From: Burkholderia sp. lig30
GTDB lineage: Bacteria; Pseudomonadota; Gammaproteobacteria; Burkholderiales; Burkholderiaceae
Length of the DNA: 64,000 bases
Direction: 5' to 3'
Assembly: GCF_000687455.2 (NCBI RefSeq)
Contig: NZ_JGVW01000049.1
Coordinates: forward strand, 62,001-126,000
Below, one piece after another: positions 53,743-63,422 of the stretch. The notes beneath the pieces are model-generated. The model was not told the DNA's origin. It searched no databases and was given only the letters and a program-made list of their open reading frames with translations. The position numbers and the translations under genes are program-made. Numbering within the stretch: the stretch's first letter is position 1; every line of letters starts with the position of its first letter.

Positions 53743-55433
53743 TCGCGCTGCACGAACTCCTGGACGCGGCGCGTGGCGCGGCGGGCACGCCGGTGTGCCG
53801 CGACGGCTCGGCCACGATCACCCTTCAGGCATTTCGCGCCCGTGCGCTTTGCATCGCCGCACAGGTGCACACCCTCCCGGGACAACGCTTCGCGCTGTGC
53901 AGCGACGATCCGTACACATTCGCATGCGCGCTGTTCGGCCTGCTGGCCGGCGGCAAGGAGCCGGTGATTCCGGGCAACGCGACGCCCGGCTATCTTGCGG
54001 AACTGGCCGATGCCTACGATGCGCTGCTCACCGATGCCGAGCTGACCGCGCTCGACGCCGATGCGGCGCGCGCGACGGGCGCGGACGCCGCACACTCGAT
54101 CGATCCGGACGCGCGGCTCACGCTCTATACCTCCGGCAGCAGCGGGACGCCCAAAGCGGTCCACAAGACGCTCGGCCAGTTCGATGCCGAAGTCCGCACG
54201 CTCGAAGCGCAGTGGGGCGCGCTGCTCGGCGATGCGAACGTGCTCGCGAGCGTGCCGCATCACCATATCTACGGCATGCTGTTCCGCGTGTTCTGGCCGC
54301 TCGCGGCAGGACGCGCGCTCGACCGCGCAACCTGCGCCGATCCGCAGCAATTGCAGACACGCATCGCGCACTGCGGTGCGACGGTCGTCGTGTCGACGCC
54401 CGCACAACTGTCGCGCTGGCCCGATCTGCCCGGCTTCGCGACGCTCGAGCCCAGGCCGCGCGCGTTCTTCTCGTCGGGCGGTCCGTTGTCGCCGGAAAGC
54501 GCACAGCAGTTCGCCGCGACGTTCGGCAACGCGCCGCGCGAAATCTACGGCAGCACGGAAACGGGCGGGATCGCGTGGAGAATGCAAAGCGAATCGGACG
54601 CATGGCAGCCAATGCCGGGCATCGACGTGCGGCGCACCGACGACGGGGCGCTCGCCGTGCGCTCGCCACATCTCGGCCACGACGACTGGCATCGCACCGA
54701 CGATGCAGCCGCGTTCGACGGCGACGGACGCTTTCGCCTGCAAGGCCGCCTCGACCGCGTGGTCAAGCTCGACGGCAAACGCGTGTCGCTCGCGGAACTC
54801 GAAAACCGTCTGCAGCAGCATCCGTTTGTCGCGCAGGCCGCGACGACGCCGATCGACGGCCCGTCGCGCGAGCGCATCGGCGCGCTCGTGGTGCTCTCCG
54901 GCGCGGGCAACGAAGCGCTGCGCCGCGAAGGCCGCGTCCAGCTCGTGAAGACCCTGCGCCGCCATCTCGCCGCGCATGTCGAGGTGGCGGCACTGCCGCG
55001 CTACTGGCGCTTCCGCGCGGCATTGCCGTTCGACGCGCGCGGAAAGCTGCGCGCCGCCGACATCGCCCGCATGTTCGACGTGCGAGATGAGGGCTTCGAG
55101 ATACTGGCCGAGGCCAGCTGCGACAACGAGCACTTCTATGAGCTGCACGTGCCGGACACGCTGGTCCATTTTGCGGGTCACTTCCCCGGTTTGCCGATCC
55201 TGCCGGGCGTCGTGCAGGTCGACTGGGCCGTGCGGCTCGCGAGCGAGCATGTGCCGGCGGCCCGGGCGCCGCACTCGATCGACCAGTTGAAGTTCATGGC
55301 GCCGGTGCTCGGCGGTGCGATGCTCAGGCTCGTGCTGACGCACGACGCGGCGCGCCGGCGCGTGCAATTCGCGTATCGCCTCGGCGAGCGCGTCTGCACG
55401 TCCGGCGTCATCGTCTACGGGGAGCCGGCATGA
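53739..55433 (+). CDS. AMP-dependent acyl ligase fused to a hotdog dehydratase domain
   Basis: The 564-residue protein joins two functions that are often separate genes (ApeH and ApeI). Residues 1-450 form an acyl-adenylating ligase: TSGSSGTPK (131-139), YGSTETGG (270-277), the DGRF/R hinge near 330 and the catalytic lysine in RGKLRA (Lys436). Residues 455-564 form a hotdog fold with FAGHFPGLPILPGVVQVDWAV, the FabA/FabZ-like active-site histidine (His481). It should activate an aromatic acid for loading onto an ACP and dehydrate the growing chain. The ATG overlaps the previous stop. Confidence 0.85.
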   Translation: MIALHELLDAARGAAGTPVCRDGSATITLQAFRARALCIAAQVHTLPGQRFALCSDDPYTFACALFGLLAGGKEPVIPGNATPGYLAELADAYDALLTDAELTALDADAARATGADAAHSIDPDARLTLYTSGSSGTPKAVHKTLGQFDAEVRTLEAQWGALLGDANVLASVPHHHIYGMLFRVFWPLAAGRALDRATCADPQQLQTRIAHCGATVVVSTPAQLSRWPDLPGFATLEPRPRAFFSSGGPLSPESAQQFAATFGNAPREIYGSTETGGIAWRMQSESDAWQPMPGIDVRRTDDGALAVRSPHLGHDDWHRTDDAAAFDGDGRFRLQGRLDRVVKLDGKRVSLAELENRLQQHPFVAQAATTPIDGPSRERIGALVVLSGAGNEALRREGRVQLVKTLRRHLAAHVEVAALPRYWRFRAALPFDARGKLRAADIARMFDVRDEGFEILAEASCDNEHFYELHVPDTLVHFAGHFPGLPILPGVVQVDWAVRLASEHVPAARAPHSIDQLKFMAPVLGGAMLRLVLTHDAARRRVQFAYRLGERVCTSGVIVYGEPA

Positions 55434-57145
55434 GCGTGAGCGCCTGTGTGGTGATCCCGATCTACAACCACAAGGATGCGATCGGCGCGACGGTCGCCAA
55501 CCTGATCGGGCACGGCCTGCCGCTCATCGTCGTCGACGATGGCAGCGACGACGCGACCCGGCAGGTGCTCGCCGGACTCGCGCAGCGGTACGCCGGCCAG
55601 CTCACGCTGCTGCACTTGCCGGTCAACGGCGGCAAAGGCGCGGCGGTGATGGCCGGTCTTCGCGCGGCACGTGCGGCGGGTTTCACGCACGCGCTGCAGA
55701 TCGACGCCGACGGCCAGCACGACACGTCCGACGTACCCCGCTTTCTCGACGCCGCGCGCGCGAAACCGGACGCCATGATCGTCGGGTGCCCGGTCTATGA
55801 CGAATCCGTTCCGAAAGCGCGTCTGTATGGACGCTATCTGACGCACGTCTGGGTGTGGATCGAAACCTTGTCGTTCACGATTCGCGATTCGATGTGCGGG
55901 TTTCGTCTGTACCCGCTTGCCATCACCGGCGCATTGATCGACAGCGTCGCGCTGCCGACCCGCATGGACTTCGACATCGAGATCCTGGTGCGGCTGCAAT
56001 GGCGGCGTGTCGAGTTCGTGTGGGTGCCGACCGCGGTGACCTACGACGCGGACGGCGTGTCGCACTTCGACGTGCTGTGGGACAACGTGCGGATCAGCCG
56101 TACTCATACGCGGCTCGTGGCCGGCATGCTGGCACGGCTGCCGCTGTTGCTGGCGCACAAGCTTCTGCCGCGCCGCGCACCGGCGCCGGCGAATGCCGGC
56201 GGCACGCACTGGTGGCGCATGGCGGAGCGGGGCAGCCACCTCGGCATGATGCTGCTGGTGCTGGGATGCCGTCTCGTGGGCCCGCGCCTCACTGCGCTCT
56301 GGCTGTATCCGATCGTCGCCTATTTCCTGCTGACCGGGCGCCCCGCGCGCGAGGCTTCGCGGCGCTACTTCGCGCAACTCCGGCAGTTCTCGCCGCGCGA
56401 GAACACGCCGCGCCCCGGCTGGCGCTCCGCATACCGGCACATGCTCGCGTTCGCGCGATCGGGCCTGGACAAGCTGGCCGCCTGGTCGGGCCGGATCGAC
56501 CTGGCCGACGTCGAACTGGATGACGGCGGCGCCCTGGACGCGTTGATCGAAAGCGGGCGCGGTGCGCTGATCATCGGCTCGCACCTGGGCAACCTCGAAA
56601 TGGCGCGCGCGCTGGCGGTGCGCGGCGCGCAAACGAAGGTGACGGCGATCGTCTATACCGAGCACGCCCGCCGCTTCAACCGCGCGCTCGCCACCGCGCA
56701 CCGCGATTTCGCGGAGCACATGGTCGAGGTCAACGACTTCGGCCCGCAGACCGCGTTGATGATGCAGGCGCGCATCGACCGCGGCGAGTGGCTCGTGATC
56801 GTCGGCGACCGGACGCCCGCGCGCGAATCGGACCGGACCACGCACGTGCCGTTTCTCGGCGCGAGCGCGCCGTTCGCGCAAGGGCCGTACGTGCTGGCCC
56901 ACGTGCTCGCGTGCCCCGTCTACCTGTTCTTCTGCCTGAAGGAGCGCGACGGATACCGGCTCTACTTCGAGCCGTTCGCCGAGCGCATCGAACTGCCGCG
57001 GCGCGAACGCGCCGCGCATCTCGCGTCATGGACGCAACGCTATGCCGAGCGCCTCGAGCACTACTGCTGCAAGGCGCCTTACCAATGGTTCAATTTCTAC
57101 GATTTCTGGGCGCGCCCCAGTGGAGGCGCGAATGGCCGAACATGA
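55430..57145 (+). CDS. apeJ: glycosyltransferase family 2 fused to a lipid-A-type acyltransferase
   Basis: The 571-residue protein begins with a GT2 domain (VVIPIYNHKDAIGATV, VVDDGSDD, QIDADGQHD near residues 90-98) and, from about residue 260, an LPLAT domain with membrane segment and the acyltransferase motif GSHLGNLEMARA (His385), and ends KAPYQWFNFYDFW, as in HtrB/LpxL-like enzymes. It likely adds a sugar and an acyl chain to the lipid anchor. The same fusion is described in other aryl-polyene loci. It overlaps the previous gene by 4 bp and the next by 14 bp. Confidence 0.85.
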   Translation: MSVSACVVIPIYNHKDAIGATVANLIGHGLPLIVVDDGSDDATRQVLAGLAQRYAGQLTLLHLPVNGGKGAAVMAGLRAARAAGFTHALQIDADGQHDTSDVPRFLDAARAKPDAMIVGCPVYDESVPKARLYGRYLTHVWVWIETLSFTIRDSMCGFRLYPLAITGALIDSVALPTRMDFDIEILVRLQWRRVEFVWVPTAVTYDADGVSHFDVLWDNVRISRTHTRLVAGMLARLPLLLAHKLLPRRAPAPANAGGTHWWRMAERGSHLGMMLLVLGCRLVGPRLTALWLYPIVAYFLLTGRPAREASRRYFAQLRQFSPRENTPRPGWRSAYRHMLAFARSGLDKLAAWSGRIDLADVELDDGGALDALIESGRGALIIGSHLGNLEMARALAVRGAQTKVTAIVYTEHARRFNRALATAHRDFAEHMVEVNDFGPQTALMMQARIDRGEWLVIVGDRTPARESDRTTHVPFLGASAPFAQGPYVLAHVLACPVYLFFCLKERDGYRLYFEPFAERIELPRRERAAHLASWTQRYAERLEHYCCKAPYQWFNFYDFWARPSGGANGRT

Positions 57146-58715
57146 CCTGAACGATGCCGGCGCCGGCGTCGCCGCGGATGCCGTCGTGATCGGCGGCCGG
57201 CGGCTCGCCATCGAGGAAGTGGTCGCGGTGGCGCGGCAGTGCGCGTCCGTCCGCCTGAGCACCGACCCCGTATGGCGCAGCCGGATTGCGCGCGGCGCCG
57301 ATTTCCTGCGCCGTCATCTCACGTCGGGGGCGACCGTCTACGGCGTCAATACGGGCTATGGCGACGCATGCGTCGTCGACGTGCCGATGGAGCTGGTCGA
57401 AGCGCTGCCGCTGCAACTCACGCGCTATCACGGCTGCGGGATGGGCGCGTATCTCGATCGCGAGCAGACACTCGCCGTGATCGTCGCGCGGCTGAACTCG
57501 CTCGCCTACGGATTCTCCGGCGTGCGGCCGGTGTTGCTCGAACGCGTGGCAGACCTGATCAATCATCGCGTGCTGCCACGCATCCCGTCGGAGGGTTCGG
57601 TTGGCGCGAGCGGCGACCTGACGCCGCTGTCGTACGTCGCCGCGGCGCTGGTCGGCGAGCGCGACGTGTTGTTCCACGACGTGCCGTGCACTGCGCGCGA
57701 GGCCTGGCTGGCGCTCGGCCACGAGCCGCTCACGCTCGCGCCCAAGGAAGGCCTCGCGCTGATGAACGGCACGGCAGTGATGACGGGGCTCGCGTGTCTC
57801 GCGTTTGCGCGCGCGTCGGATCTGGCGCGGCTCGCCGCGCGTCTGACGGCGCTGTCGACCGTCGCGCTCGACGGCCGGGCCGCGCATTTCGATCCGTTGA
57901 TCTTCGAAGCGAAGCCGCACGCCGGCCAGGCCGAAGCGGCCGCGTGGATTCGCGACGACCTGACCGGGCGCGCCGACACGGCCGGGCACCGGCTGCAGGA
58001 CCGCTATTCGATTCGCTGCGCGCCGCACGTCATCGGTGTCGCCTGCGACGCGCTCAGCTGGGTGCGCCGCGACGTCGAGAACGAACTGAACAGCGCCAAC
58101 GACAACCCGCTGATCGACCCCGACGGCGAGCGCGTGCTGCACGGGGGCAACTTCTACGGCGGGCATATCGCGTTCGCGATGGATGCGCTGAAGACGGCGG
58201 TCGCCAATCTCGCCGACCTGATGGACCGGCAACTCGCGCTGCTCGTCGACGACAAGTTCAACAACGGCCTGCCGCGCAACCTGTCCGGCGCGACGTCGGC
58301 GCGCGCGCCGATCAATCACGGCTTGAAGGCAGTGCAGATTTCGTCGTCCGCGTGGACGGCCGAAGCGCTCAAGCACACGATGCCGGCGAGCGTGTTTTCG
58401 CGCTCGACCGAAGCGCACAACCAGGACAAGGTCAGCATGGGCACGATCGCCGCGCGGGATTGCCTGCGCGTGCTGGAACTGACCGAACAGGTGGCGGCCG
58501 CGCATACGCTCGCGACCGTGCAAGCCGCGCAACTGCGCTTGCGCATCAACGGCGCGACGGTCATCCCCGAGCCGCTGCGCACGTTCATCGACGACGTTCG
58601 CGCAGGCTCGCCGTTCATCGACGAGGACCGGGCGCTCGAACACGAATTGCGCGCGCTGACGGCGCGTATCGCGGCGGGCGAGCTCGTCGGCCACGCGTGC
58701 GAGGTCGCAGCATGA
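57132..58715 (+). CDS. MIO-dependent aromatic amino acid ammonia-lyase
   Basis: The 527-residue protein belongs to the HAL/PAL/TAL family, with the Ala-Ser-Gly that forms the MIO cofactor in SVGASGDLTPLSY (159-161), a catalytic tyrosine in YGVNTGYG (Tyr70) and NDNPL, YSIRCAPHVIG. It would deaminate tyrosine, phenylalanine or histidine; in this setting an aryl-acrylate starter is likely. The substrate-choosing pair, aligned by eye to the SH of HAL and HL of TAL, reads Tyr99-His100 (LTRYHGCG), so the substrate is open. Start ATG 57132 overlaps the previous gene by 14 bp. Confidence 0.88.
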   Translation: MAEHDLNDAGAGVAADAVVIGGRRLAIEEVVAVARQCASVRLSTDPVWRSRIARGADFLRRHLTSGATVYGVNTGYGDACVVDVPMELVEALPLQLTRYHGCGMGAYLDREQTLAVIVARLNSLAYGFSGVRPVLLERVADLINHRVLPRIPSEGSVGASGDLTPLSYVAAALVGERDVLFHDVPCTAREAWLALGHEPLTLAPKEGLALMNGTAVMTGLACLAFARASDLARLAARLTALSTVALDGRAAHFDPLIFEAKPHAGQAEAAAWIRDDLTGRADTAGHRLQDRYSIRCAPHVIGVACDALSWVRRDVENELNSANDNPLIDPDGERVLHGGNFYGGHIAFAMDALKTAVANLADLMDRQLALLVDDKFNNGLPRNLSGATSARAPINHGLKAVQISSSAWTAEALKHTMPASVFSRSTEAHNQDKVSMGTIAARDCLRVLELTEQVAAAHTLATVQAAQLRLRINGATVIPEPLRTFIDDVRAGSPFIDEDRALEHELRALTARIAAGELVGHACEVAA

Positions 58716-59143
58716 ACGACACACCCACCCTCCTGACCGCAAGCGCGGACATCGAAGTGCCGTTCCACGACGTCGACGCGATGAACGTGTGCTGGCACGG
58801 CCACTACCTGAAGTACTTCGAGATCGGCCGTGCCGCGCTGTTGCGCGAATTCGACTACGACTACCGCGAGATGCAGGCATCGGGCTATCTGTGGCCGGTC
58901 GTCGAGGCGCACCTGAAGTACGTGCGCCCCGCCGTCTACGGGCAGAAGCTCGAAGTGCGCGCGCAACTGCTCGAACACGAAAACCGCCTGAAGATCGGCT
59001 ACGAGATTTTCGATCGCGCGTCGGCCACCCGCCTGACCAAGGGATACACGATCCAGGTCGCGGTCAGCGCGGCGACGCAGGAGCTGCAATTCGTGTCGCC
59101 GCCCGTCGTGTTCGAGAAGCTGGAGCGCGCATGGGCACGCTGA
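58712..59143 (+). CDS. apeK: YbgC/4-hydroxybenzoyl-CoA-type thioesterase of the aryl-polyene operon
   Basis: The 143-residue hotdog thioesterase has the family core FHDVDAMNVCWHGHYLKYFEIGRAALLREF, with the catalytic aspartate in DVDAMN. It probably releases products or proofreads misloaded ACPs. The ATG overlaps the lyase stop and its end overlaps the LolA-like gene by 13 bp. Confidence 0.85.
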   Translation: MNDTPTLLTASADIEVPFHDVDAMNVCWHGHYLKYFEIGRAALLREFDYDYREMQASGYLWPVVEAHLKYVRPAVYGQKLEVRAQLLEHENRLKIGYEIFDRASATRLTKGYTIQVAVSAATQELQFVSPPVVFEKLERAWAR

Positions 59144-59832
59144 CGCTCCGAGCCGCGGCCGCGGTCGTGCTGCTCGCGTCGCAGGCGCACGCGCAGGTGT
59201 CGCCGGCCGGTTCCTCCGCGCCCGCCCAGCCCGCCCGGCTGGCCGTGTCAGCCGCCTCCAGCGTGCCCGCGAGCGACATCGCGCTCGTGTCGCAGATCGC
59301 GGCCCACCTGGCGCAGGCGAAAGGCGTCCGCGCGCGTTTCACGCAAACGCAGACGCTGGCCGCGATGAAGGCCCCGCTCGTCAGCACGGGCTCGCTGCTG
59401 TTGTTCCGCGAACGCGGCGTGATCTGGCAGGTCGATACGCCTTACAAGGCGACCTGGGTGATGAGCGATGCCGGCATCGCCGAGATCAACGCCGCGGGCC
59501 AGCGGGTGGCGGGCCGGAACGCGCAGGGGGCGCGCGGCGCCGCCGAAATCTCGAAGATGATGCGCGCGATGCTGGCCGGCGACCTGAGCGCGCTGTATTC
59601 GCAGTTCGATGTGGAAGCGCATGGCGCGCCGGGCCATTGGCAAATGCGCCTCACCCCGAACCAGCCGCAGCTCGCGCAGTCGATCCGCACGTTGCAGATG
59701 AGCGGCGGCGCCTATTTGCAGCGCGTGCGGATCGGGCTGGCGAACGGCGACGTCACGCAGATCGACTTCGACGGCAGCACGGCCGTGACCAACCTGACAC
59801 CCGCCGACCGGGCGCTGTTCGGAACGCCATAG
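59131..59832 (+). CDS. apeL: LolA-like outer-membrane carrier protein
   Basis: The 233-residue product has a signal peptide (about residues 1-22, VLLASQAHAQ) and a LolA-like domain (ARFTQTQTLAAMKAPLVSTGSLLLFRERGVIWQVDTPYKATWVM). It would carry a lipid across the periplasm. It overlaps the preceding thioesterase and its TAG stop shares bases with the GTG of the exporter gene. Confidence 0.82.
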   Translation: MGTLTLRAAAAVVLLASQAHAQVSPAGSSAPAQPARLAVSAASSVPASDIALVSQIAAHLAQAKGVRARFTQTQTLAAMKAPLVSTGSLLLFRERGVIWQVDTPYKATWVMSDAGIAEINAAGQRVAGRNAQGARGAAEISKMMRAMLAGDLSALYSQFDVEAHGAPGHWQMRLTPNQPQLAQSIRTLQMSGGAYLQRVRIGLANGDVTQIDFDGSTAVTNLTPADRALFGTP

Positions 59833-62234
59833 TGGACACGCTTCAACCTCGCACCGCCCGAGCAGCGTGGCGCCTGCGCGCCGCGTGGCTGCTGCTCGCG
59901 CTCGCGGCGGCGCTCTACTGCGCGTGGCGCTTCGCAGGCCCGTCGCCGCTGCAGACCAACCTGCTCGCATTGCTGCCGGTCACCGAGGCCGATCCGATCG
60001 CGGAAGAAGCCGTCGACCGGCTCGCCGGCGCGCTCGGCAACCGGGCCGTGTTCCTCGTGACGAGCGACAACGCGGCGCACGCGAAAGCCGCGGCGAAGCA
60101 GTTGGGCGCGACGCTCGCGGCGAGCGGCGCCTTCAGCTCGGTAACCGCGCAATTGCCGCCGTTCGACGTGTCGCAGATCGCGCGGTTCTATTCGCCCTAT
60201 CGCTTCGGCTTGCTCGCGCCGGCTGATCGCCCGCTCGTCGCCGGCGGCCCGACGGCGCTGCAGGATGCGCTCGCACAGCGTCTCTACGGACTGCCGAGCG
60301 CCGGCCTCGCCACGCCGCTCGCCGACGATCCGTTCGGCTGGCTGCAGCACTGGCTGGCCGGATTGCCGCTCGCGACGTCGAACCTGACGATCGAGGACGG
60401 CCTGCTCGTCGCGCATCGCGGCGCGTCGACCCGCGTGCTGGTCGTCGCGACGCTGCCGGGATCGGCGTACGAGGCCGATGTCCAGCGCGCCGTGCGCGCG
60501 GCGGTCGCGCGCGGCGAAGCGGCCGTGAAAGCGGCGCGCCCCGATGTCACGGTCGCCAGAACCGGCGCCGTGTTCTACGCCGAAGCCGCGCGCGCGGCGT
60601 CCGAGCGCGAAATGCACGCGATCGGCATCGTGTCCGTGGTCGGGATCGCGTTGCTGATGTTGTGGATTTTCCGCTTGCCGCACCTGATCGTGCTCGGCTT
60701 CGTGTCGACCGCGCTCGGCATCCTCTGCGCGCTCGCGGCGACGCTGCTCGTGTTCGGCAAGCTGCATTTGCTGACGCTCGTGTTCGGCGCGAGCCTGATC
60801 GGCGAGGCCGTCGATTATTCGATCCAGTACTTCGTCGTCTATCTCGGCGCGCAGCGCGGCTGGCATCCGCAGCGCGGCGCCCGCGAGGTCTTGCCGGCAC
60901 TGACCGTGGCGCTCGCGACCAGCCTGGTCGGCTACGCGATCCTCGCCTTCGCGCCGTTCCCGGCGCTCAAGCAGATCGCGTGCTTCGCGATGGTCGGAAT
61001 CGCGACGGCGTTTGCATCGGTGATCTGGCTGCTGCCCTCGCTGCTCACGCGTCCGGCAACACGTAGTCCGCACACGTTGTTCGCGGTGGCCGCAACGATG
61101 CTGGCGAAGTGGCACGCGCTGATCGGCGGGCGGCGGGCACTGTTCGTCACCGCGTTGCTGGCGCTGTTCGCGGTGCCGGGCTGGCTGCAGATCGTCAGCG
61201 ACGACGATATCCATCTGCTGATCCAGCGCGACCGGTCGCTCGTCGCGCAGGAGCGCGAGGTCGGCGATGCGGTCGGGGTCGACAGCGGCTCGCAGTTTTT
61301 CGTTGTGCGAGGCGCGTCGCAGGAGCAGGTGCTCGAACGCACCGAAGCGCTGGGCGACAAGCTCGATGCACTGACGGGCCCGTCCCGGGTCAGCGGCTGG
61401 CAATCCGTGACGTCGTTCGTGCCGTCCGCCCGGCAGCAGCAGGCGGACCGGGCGCTGGTCGCCGCGCACGGATTCAACGATCCGGCCGCGTTGCGTGCGC
61501 TGCTGGCCCGGGCGGGCTTCCGCGACGAGGTCGCCGACGGGTGGCTCGCCGCGTACGCGAAATCGGCCGGGGCGGTGCTGCATGTCGACAGCTGGCTCGC
61601 CGAACCCTGGTCGCAGCCGTTCCGTCATCTGTGGCTCGGGCGCTCGGCCAGCACGCCGGGCGCGTTCGCCTCGGTCGTCATCCCGCAGGGCGTGTCCGCG
61701 TCGAACGAAGCGGCGTTGATCGCGGTCGCGCAATCGCTGCCCGGCGTGAGCTTCGTCGACAAGGCAGCGAGCGTGTCCCGGCTGTTCGGCGCATATCGCG
61801 TCGACAGCGGCATCTGGCTGGCCGGTGCGCTGCCGCTCGTGCTGGTGATGCTGATGGTGCGTTACGGGCTGCGCGGCGGCATCGAGGTCGCGCTGCCGGC
61901 ATGGCTCGCGATCGGCGTCACGCTCGCCGTGTTCGGATACGCGCGCATCCCCCTCAATCTCTTCAACTCGCTCGCGCTGATGCTCGTGATCGGCGTCGGC
62001 GCGAACTACGCGGTGTTCCTGCGCGAAGGCGCGATGCGCGCCCGGACCGATCTCGGTGCGGTGTGGACCGGTGTGCTGCTGTCGGCGTCGACCACCCTGC
62101 TGTCGTTCGGCATGCTCGGCATGAGTTCGATGCCGGCGCTGAGGAGCTTCGGCTCGACGCTGTCGCTGGGCATCATGGTGTCCGTGCTGCTCGCGCCGAT
62201 GGGCATCCCCGCGACTCAACGGAGGAGCGCGTGA
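59832..62234 (+). CDS. apeM: MMPL/RND-type exporter of the aryl-polyene operon
   Basis: The 800-residue inner-membrane protein starts at GTG 59832 with one membrane helix (about 13-32), a periplasmic domain, five further helices (about 250-430; e.g. LMLWIFRLPHLIVLGFVSTALGILCALAATLLVFG), a second periplasmic domain and a second helix bundle, the MMPL layout. It probably exports the polyene lipid together with the LolA-like protein. GTGA overlaps the next gene. Confidence 0.88.
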   Translation: MDTLQPRTARAAWRLRAAWLLLALAAALYCAWRFAGPSPLQTNLLALLPVTEADPIAEEAVDRLAGALGNRAVFLVTSDNAAHAKAAAKQLGATLAASGAFSSVTAQLPPFDVSQIARFYSPYRFGLLAPADRPLVAGGPTALQDALAQRLYGLPSAGLATPLADDPFGWLQHWLAGLPLATSNLTIEDGLLVAHRGASTRVLVVATLPGSAYEADVQRAVRAAVARGEAAVKAARPDVTVARTGAVFYAEAARAASEREMHAIGIVSVVGIALLMLWIFRLPHLIVLGFVSTALGILCALAATLLVFGKLHLLTLVFGASLIGEAVDYSIQYFVVYLGAQRGWHPQRGAREVLPALTVALATSLVGYAILAFAPFPALKQIACFAMVGIATAFASVIWLLPSLLTRPATRSPHTLFAVAATMLAKWHALIGGRRALFVTALLALFAVPGWLQIVSDDDIHLLIQRDRSLVAQEREVGDAVGVDSGSQFFVVRGASQEQVLERTEALGDKLDALTGPSRVSGWQSVTSFVPSARQQQADRALVAAHGFNDPAALRALLARAGFRDEVADGWLAAYAKSAGAVLHVDSWLAEPWSQPFRHLWLGRSASTPGAFASVVIPQGVSASNEAALIAVAQSLPGVSFVDKAASVSRLFGAYRVDSGIWLAGALPLVLVMLMVRYGLRGGIEVALPAWLAIGVTLAVFGYARIPLNLFNSLALMLVIGVGANYAVFLREGAMRARTDLGAVWTGVLLSASTTLLSFGMLGMSSMPALRSFGSTLSLGIMVSVLLAPMGIPATQRRSA

Positions 62235-63415
62235 TCGCGCCACGAATCTATCTGCATGCGCTCGGCATGATCAATGCGCTCGGCGACGACGTGGAAGCGA
62301 TCGCCGCTGCACTGGCGAACGGCCGCGCCCCCGGCATGGGCCCGATCGAGACGCGCGCCGGCACCCGCTTCGCCGGCCGCGTGACGGCGCCGCTCAAGCT
62401 TGCGCCGCCTGCCGCGCTGGCCGCTTACGACTGCCGCAACAACCGCCTGCTGCTCGCCGCGCTCGCGCAAATCCGGCCCGCGATCGAGGCCGCGCGCGCG
62501 CGCTTCGGCGCGCGCCGCATCGGCGTGGTGCTCGGCACCAGCACGTCGGGCATCGGCGCGGCCGAAGCCGCACTCGCCCAACGCTCGCAAACCGGCGCCA
62601 TGCCGCCCGCGTTCGACTACCGGCAGATGGAAATCGGCACGGCCGCGCCGTTTGCCGCCGCCGCACTGGATCTGCAAGGCCCGGCGTTCACGATCTCGAC
62701 CGCGTGCACGTCGAGCGCGAAGGCGTTCGTGTCGGCGCGCCGCCTGCTGCAGCTCGGGCTGTGCGACGCGGTCGTCGCAGGCGGAGTCGATTCGCTATGC
62801 GAACTGACGCTGCAGGGCTTCGCATCGCTCGAATCGACCAGCGCGACGCGCATGAACCCGATGAGCGCGAAGCGCCGCGGGATCAACATCGGCGAAGGTG
62901 CCGCGGTCTTTCTGATGAGTCGCGACGAGGCGCCGGTGGCGCTCGTCGGCGCCGGCGAATCGAGCGACGCGCATCATATTTCCGCCCCCGATCCGCAAGG
63001 CGTCGGCGGCGAGCTCGCGCTGCGTGCCGCGCTCGACAACGCAGGCATTGCGCCGTCGGCGGTCGGCTACGTCAATCTGCACGCGACCGCGACCGTGAAG
63101 AACGACCAGATGGAAGCGCATCTGATGTCCCGAGTCTTTCCGCAGGGCGTCGCCGCGAGCGGCACGAAACCGCTGACGGGCCACCAGCTCGGCGCGGCCG
63201 GCGCAAGCGAGCTGGGATTCGCGTGGCTGACGCTGGCGCGCGACGATGTCCCGTTGCCTCGCCACGTGTGGGACGGCGAAGCCGATCCCGCGTTGCCCGC
63301 GCTCGATCTCGTCGAAGACGAACGCTATCTGCCGCGCGGCACGGGCACGCAATACGCGATGAGCAATTCGTTCGCGTTCGGCGGCAGCAATGTCAGCCTG
63401 ATTCTTGCCCGGTGA
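62231..63415 (+). CDS. apeO: beta-ketoacyl-ACP synthase of the aryl-polyene operon
   Basis: The 394-residue synthase has the catalytic triad: Cys159 in STACTSSAKA, His284 in VNLHATATVKND (HATAT replacing the common HGTGT) and His318 in LTGHQLGAAG. It would extend the polyene chain with the chain-length factor at the operon start. Start GTG 62231 follows GGAGGAG and overlaps the exporter stop. Confidence 0.88.
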   Translation: MIAPRIYLHALGMINALGDDVEAIAAALANGRAPGMGPIETRAGTRFAGRVTAPLKLAPPAALAAYDCRNNRLLLAALAQIRPAIEAARARFGARRIGVVLGTSTSGIGAAEAALAQRSQTGAMPPAFDYRQMEIGTAAPFAAAALDLQGPAFTISTACTSSAKAFVSARRLLQLGLCDAVVAGGVDSLCELTLQGFASLESTSATRMNPMSAKRRGINIGEGAAVFLMSRDEAPVALVGAGESSDAHHISAPDPQGVGGELALRAALDNAGIAPSAVGYVNLHATATVKNDQMEAHLMSRVFPQGVAASGTKPLTGHQLGAAGASELGFAWLTLARDDVPLPRHVWDGEADPALPALDLVEDERYLPRGTGTQYAMSNSFAFGGSNVSLILAR

Positions 63416-63422
63416 CGACACG

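Noticed and set aside
59712-62243. Open frame of about 840 codons on the minus strand opposite the MMPL exporter gene
   Set aside because: Shadow frame; the plus strand has clear membrane protein features and coupled start and stop codons.
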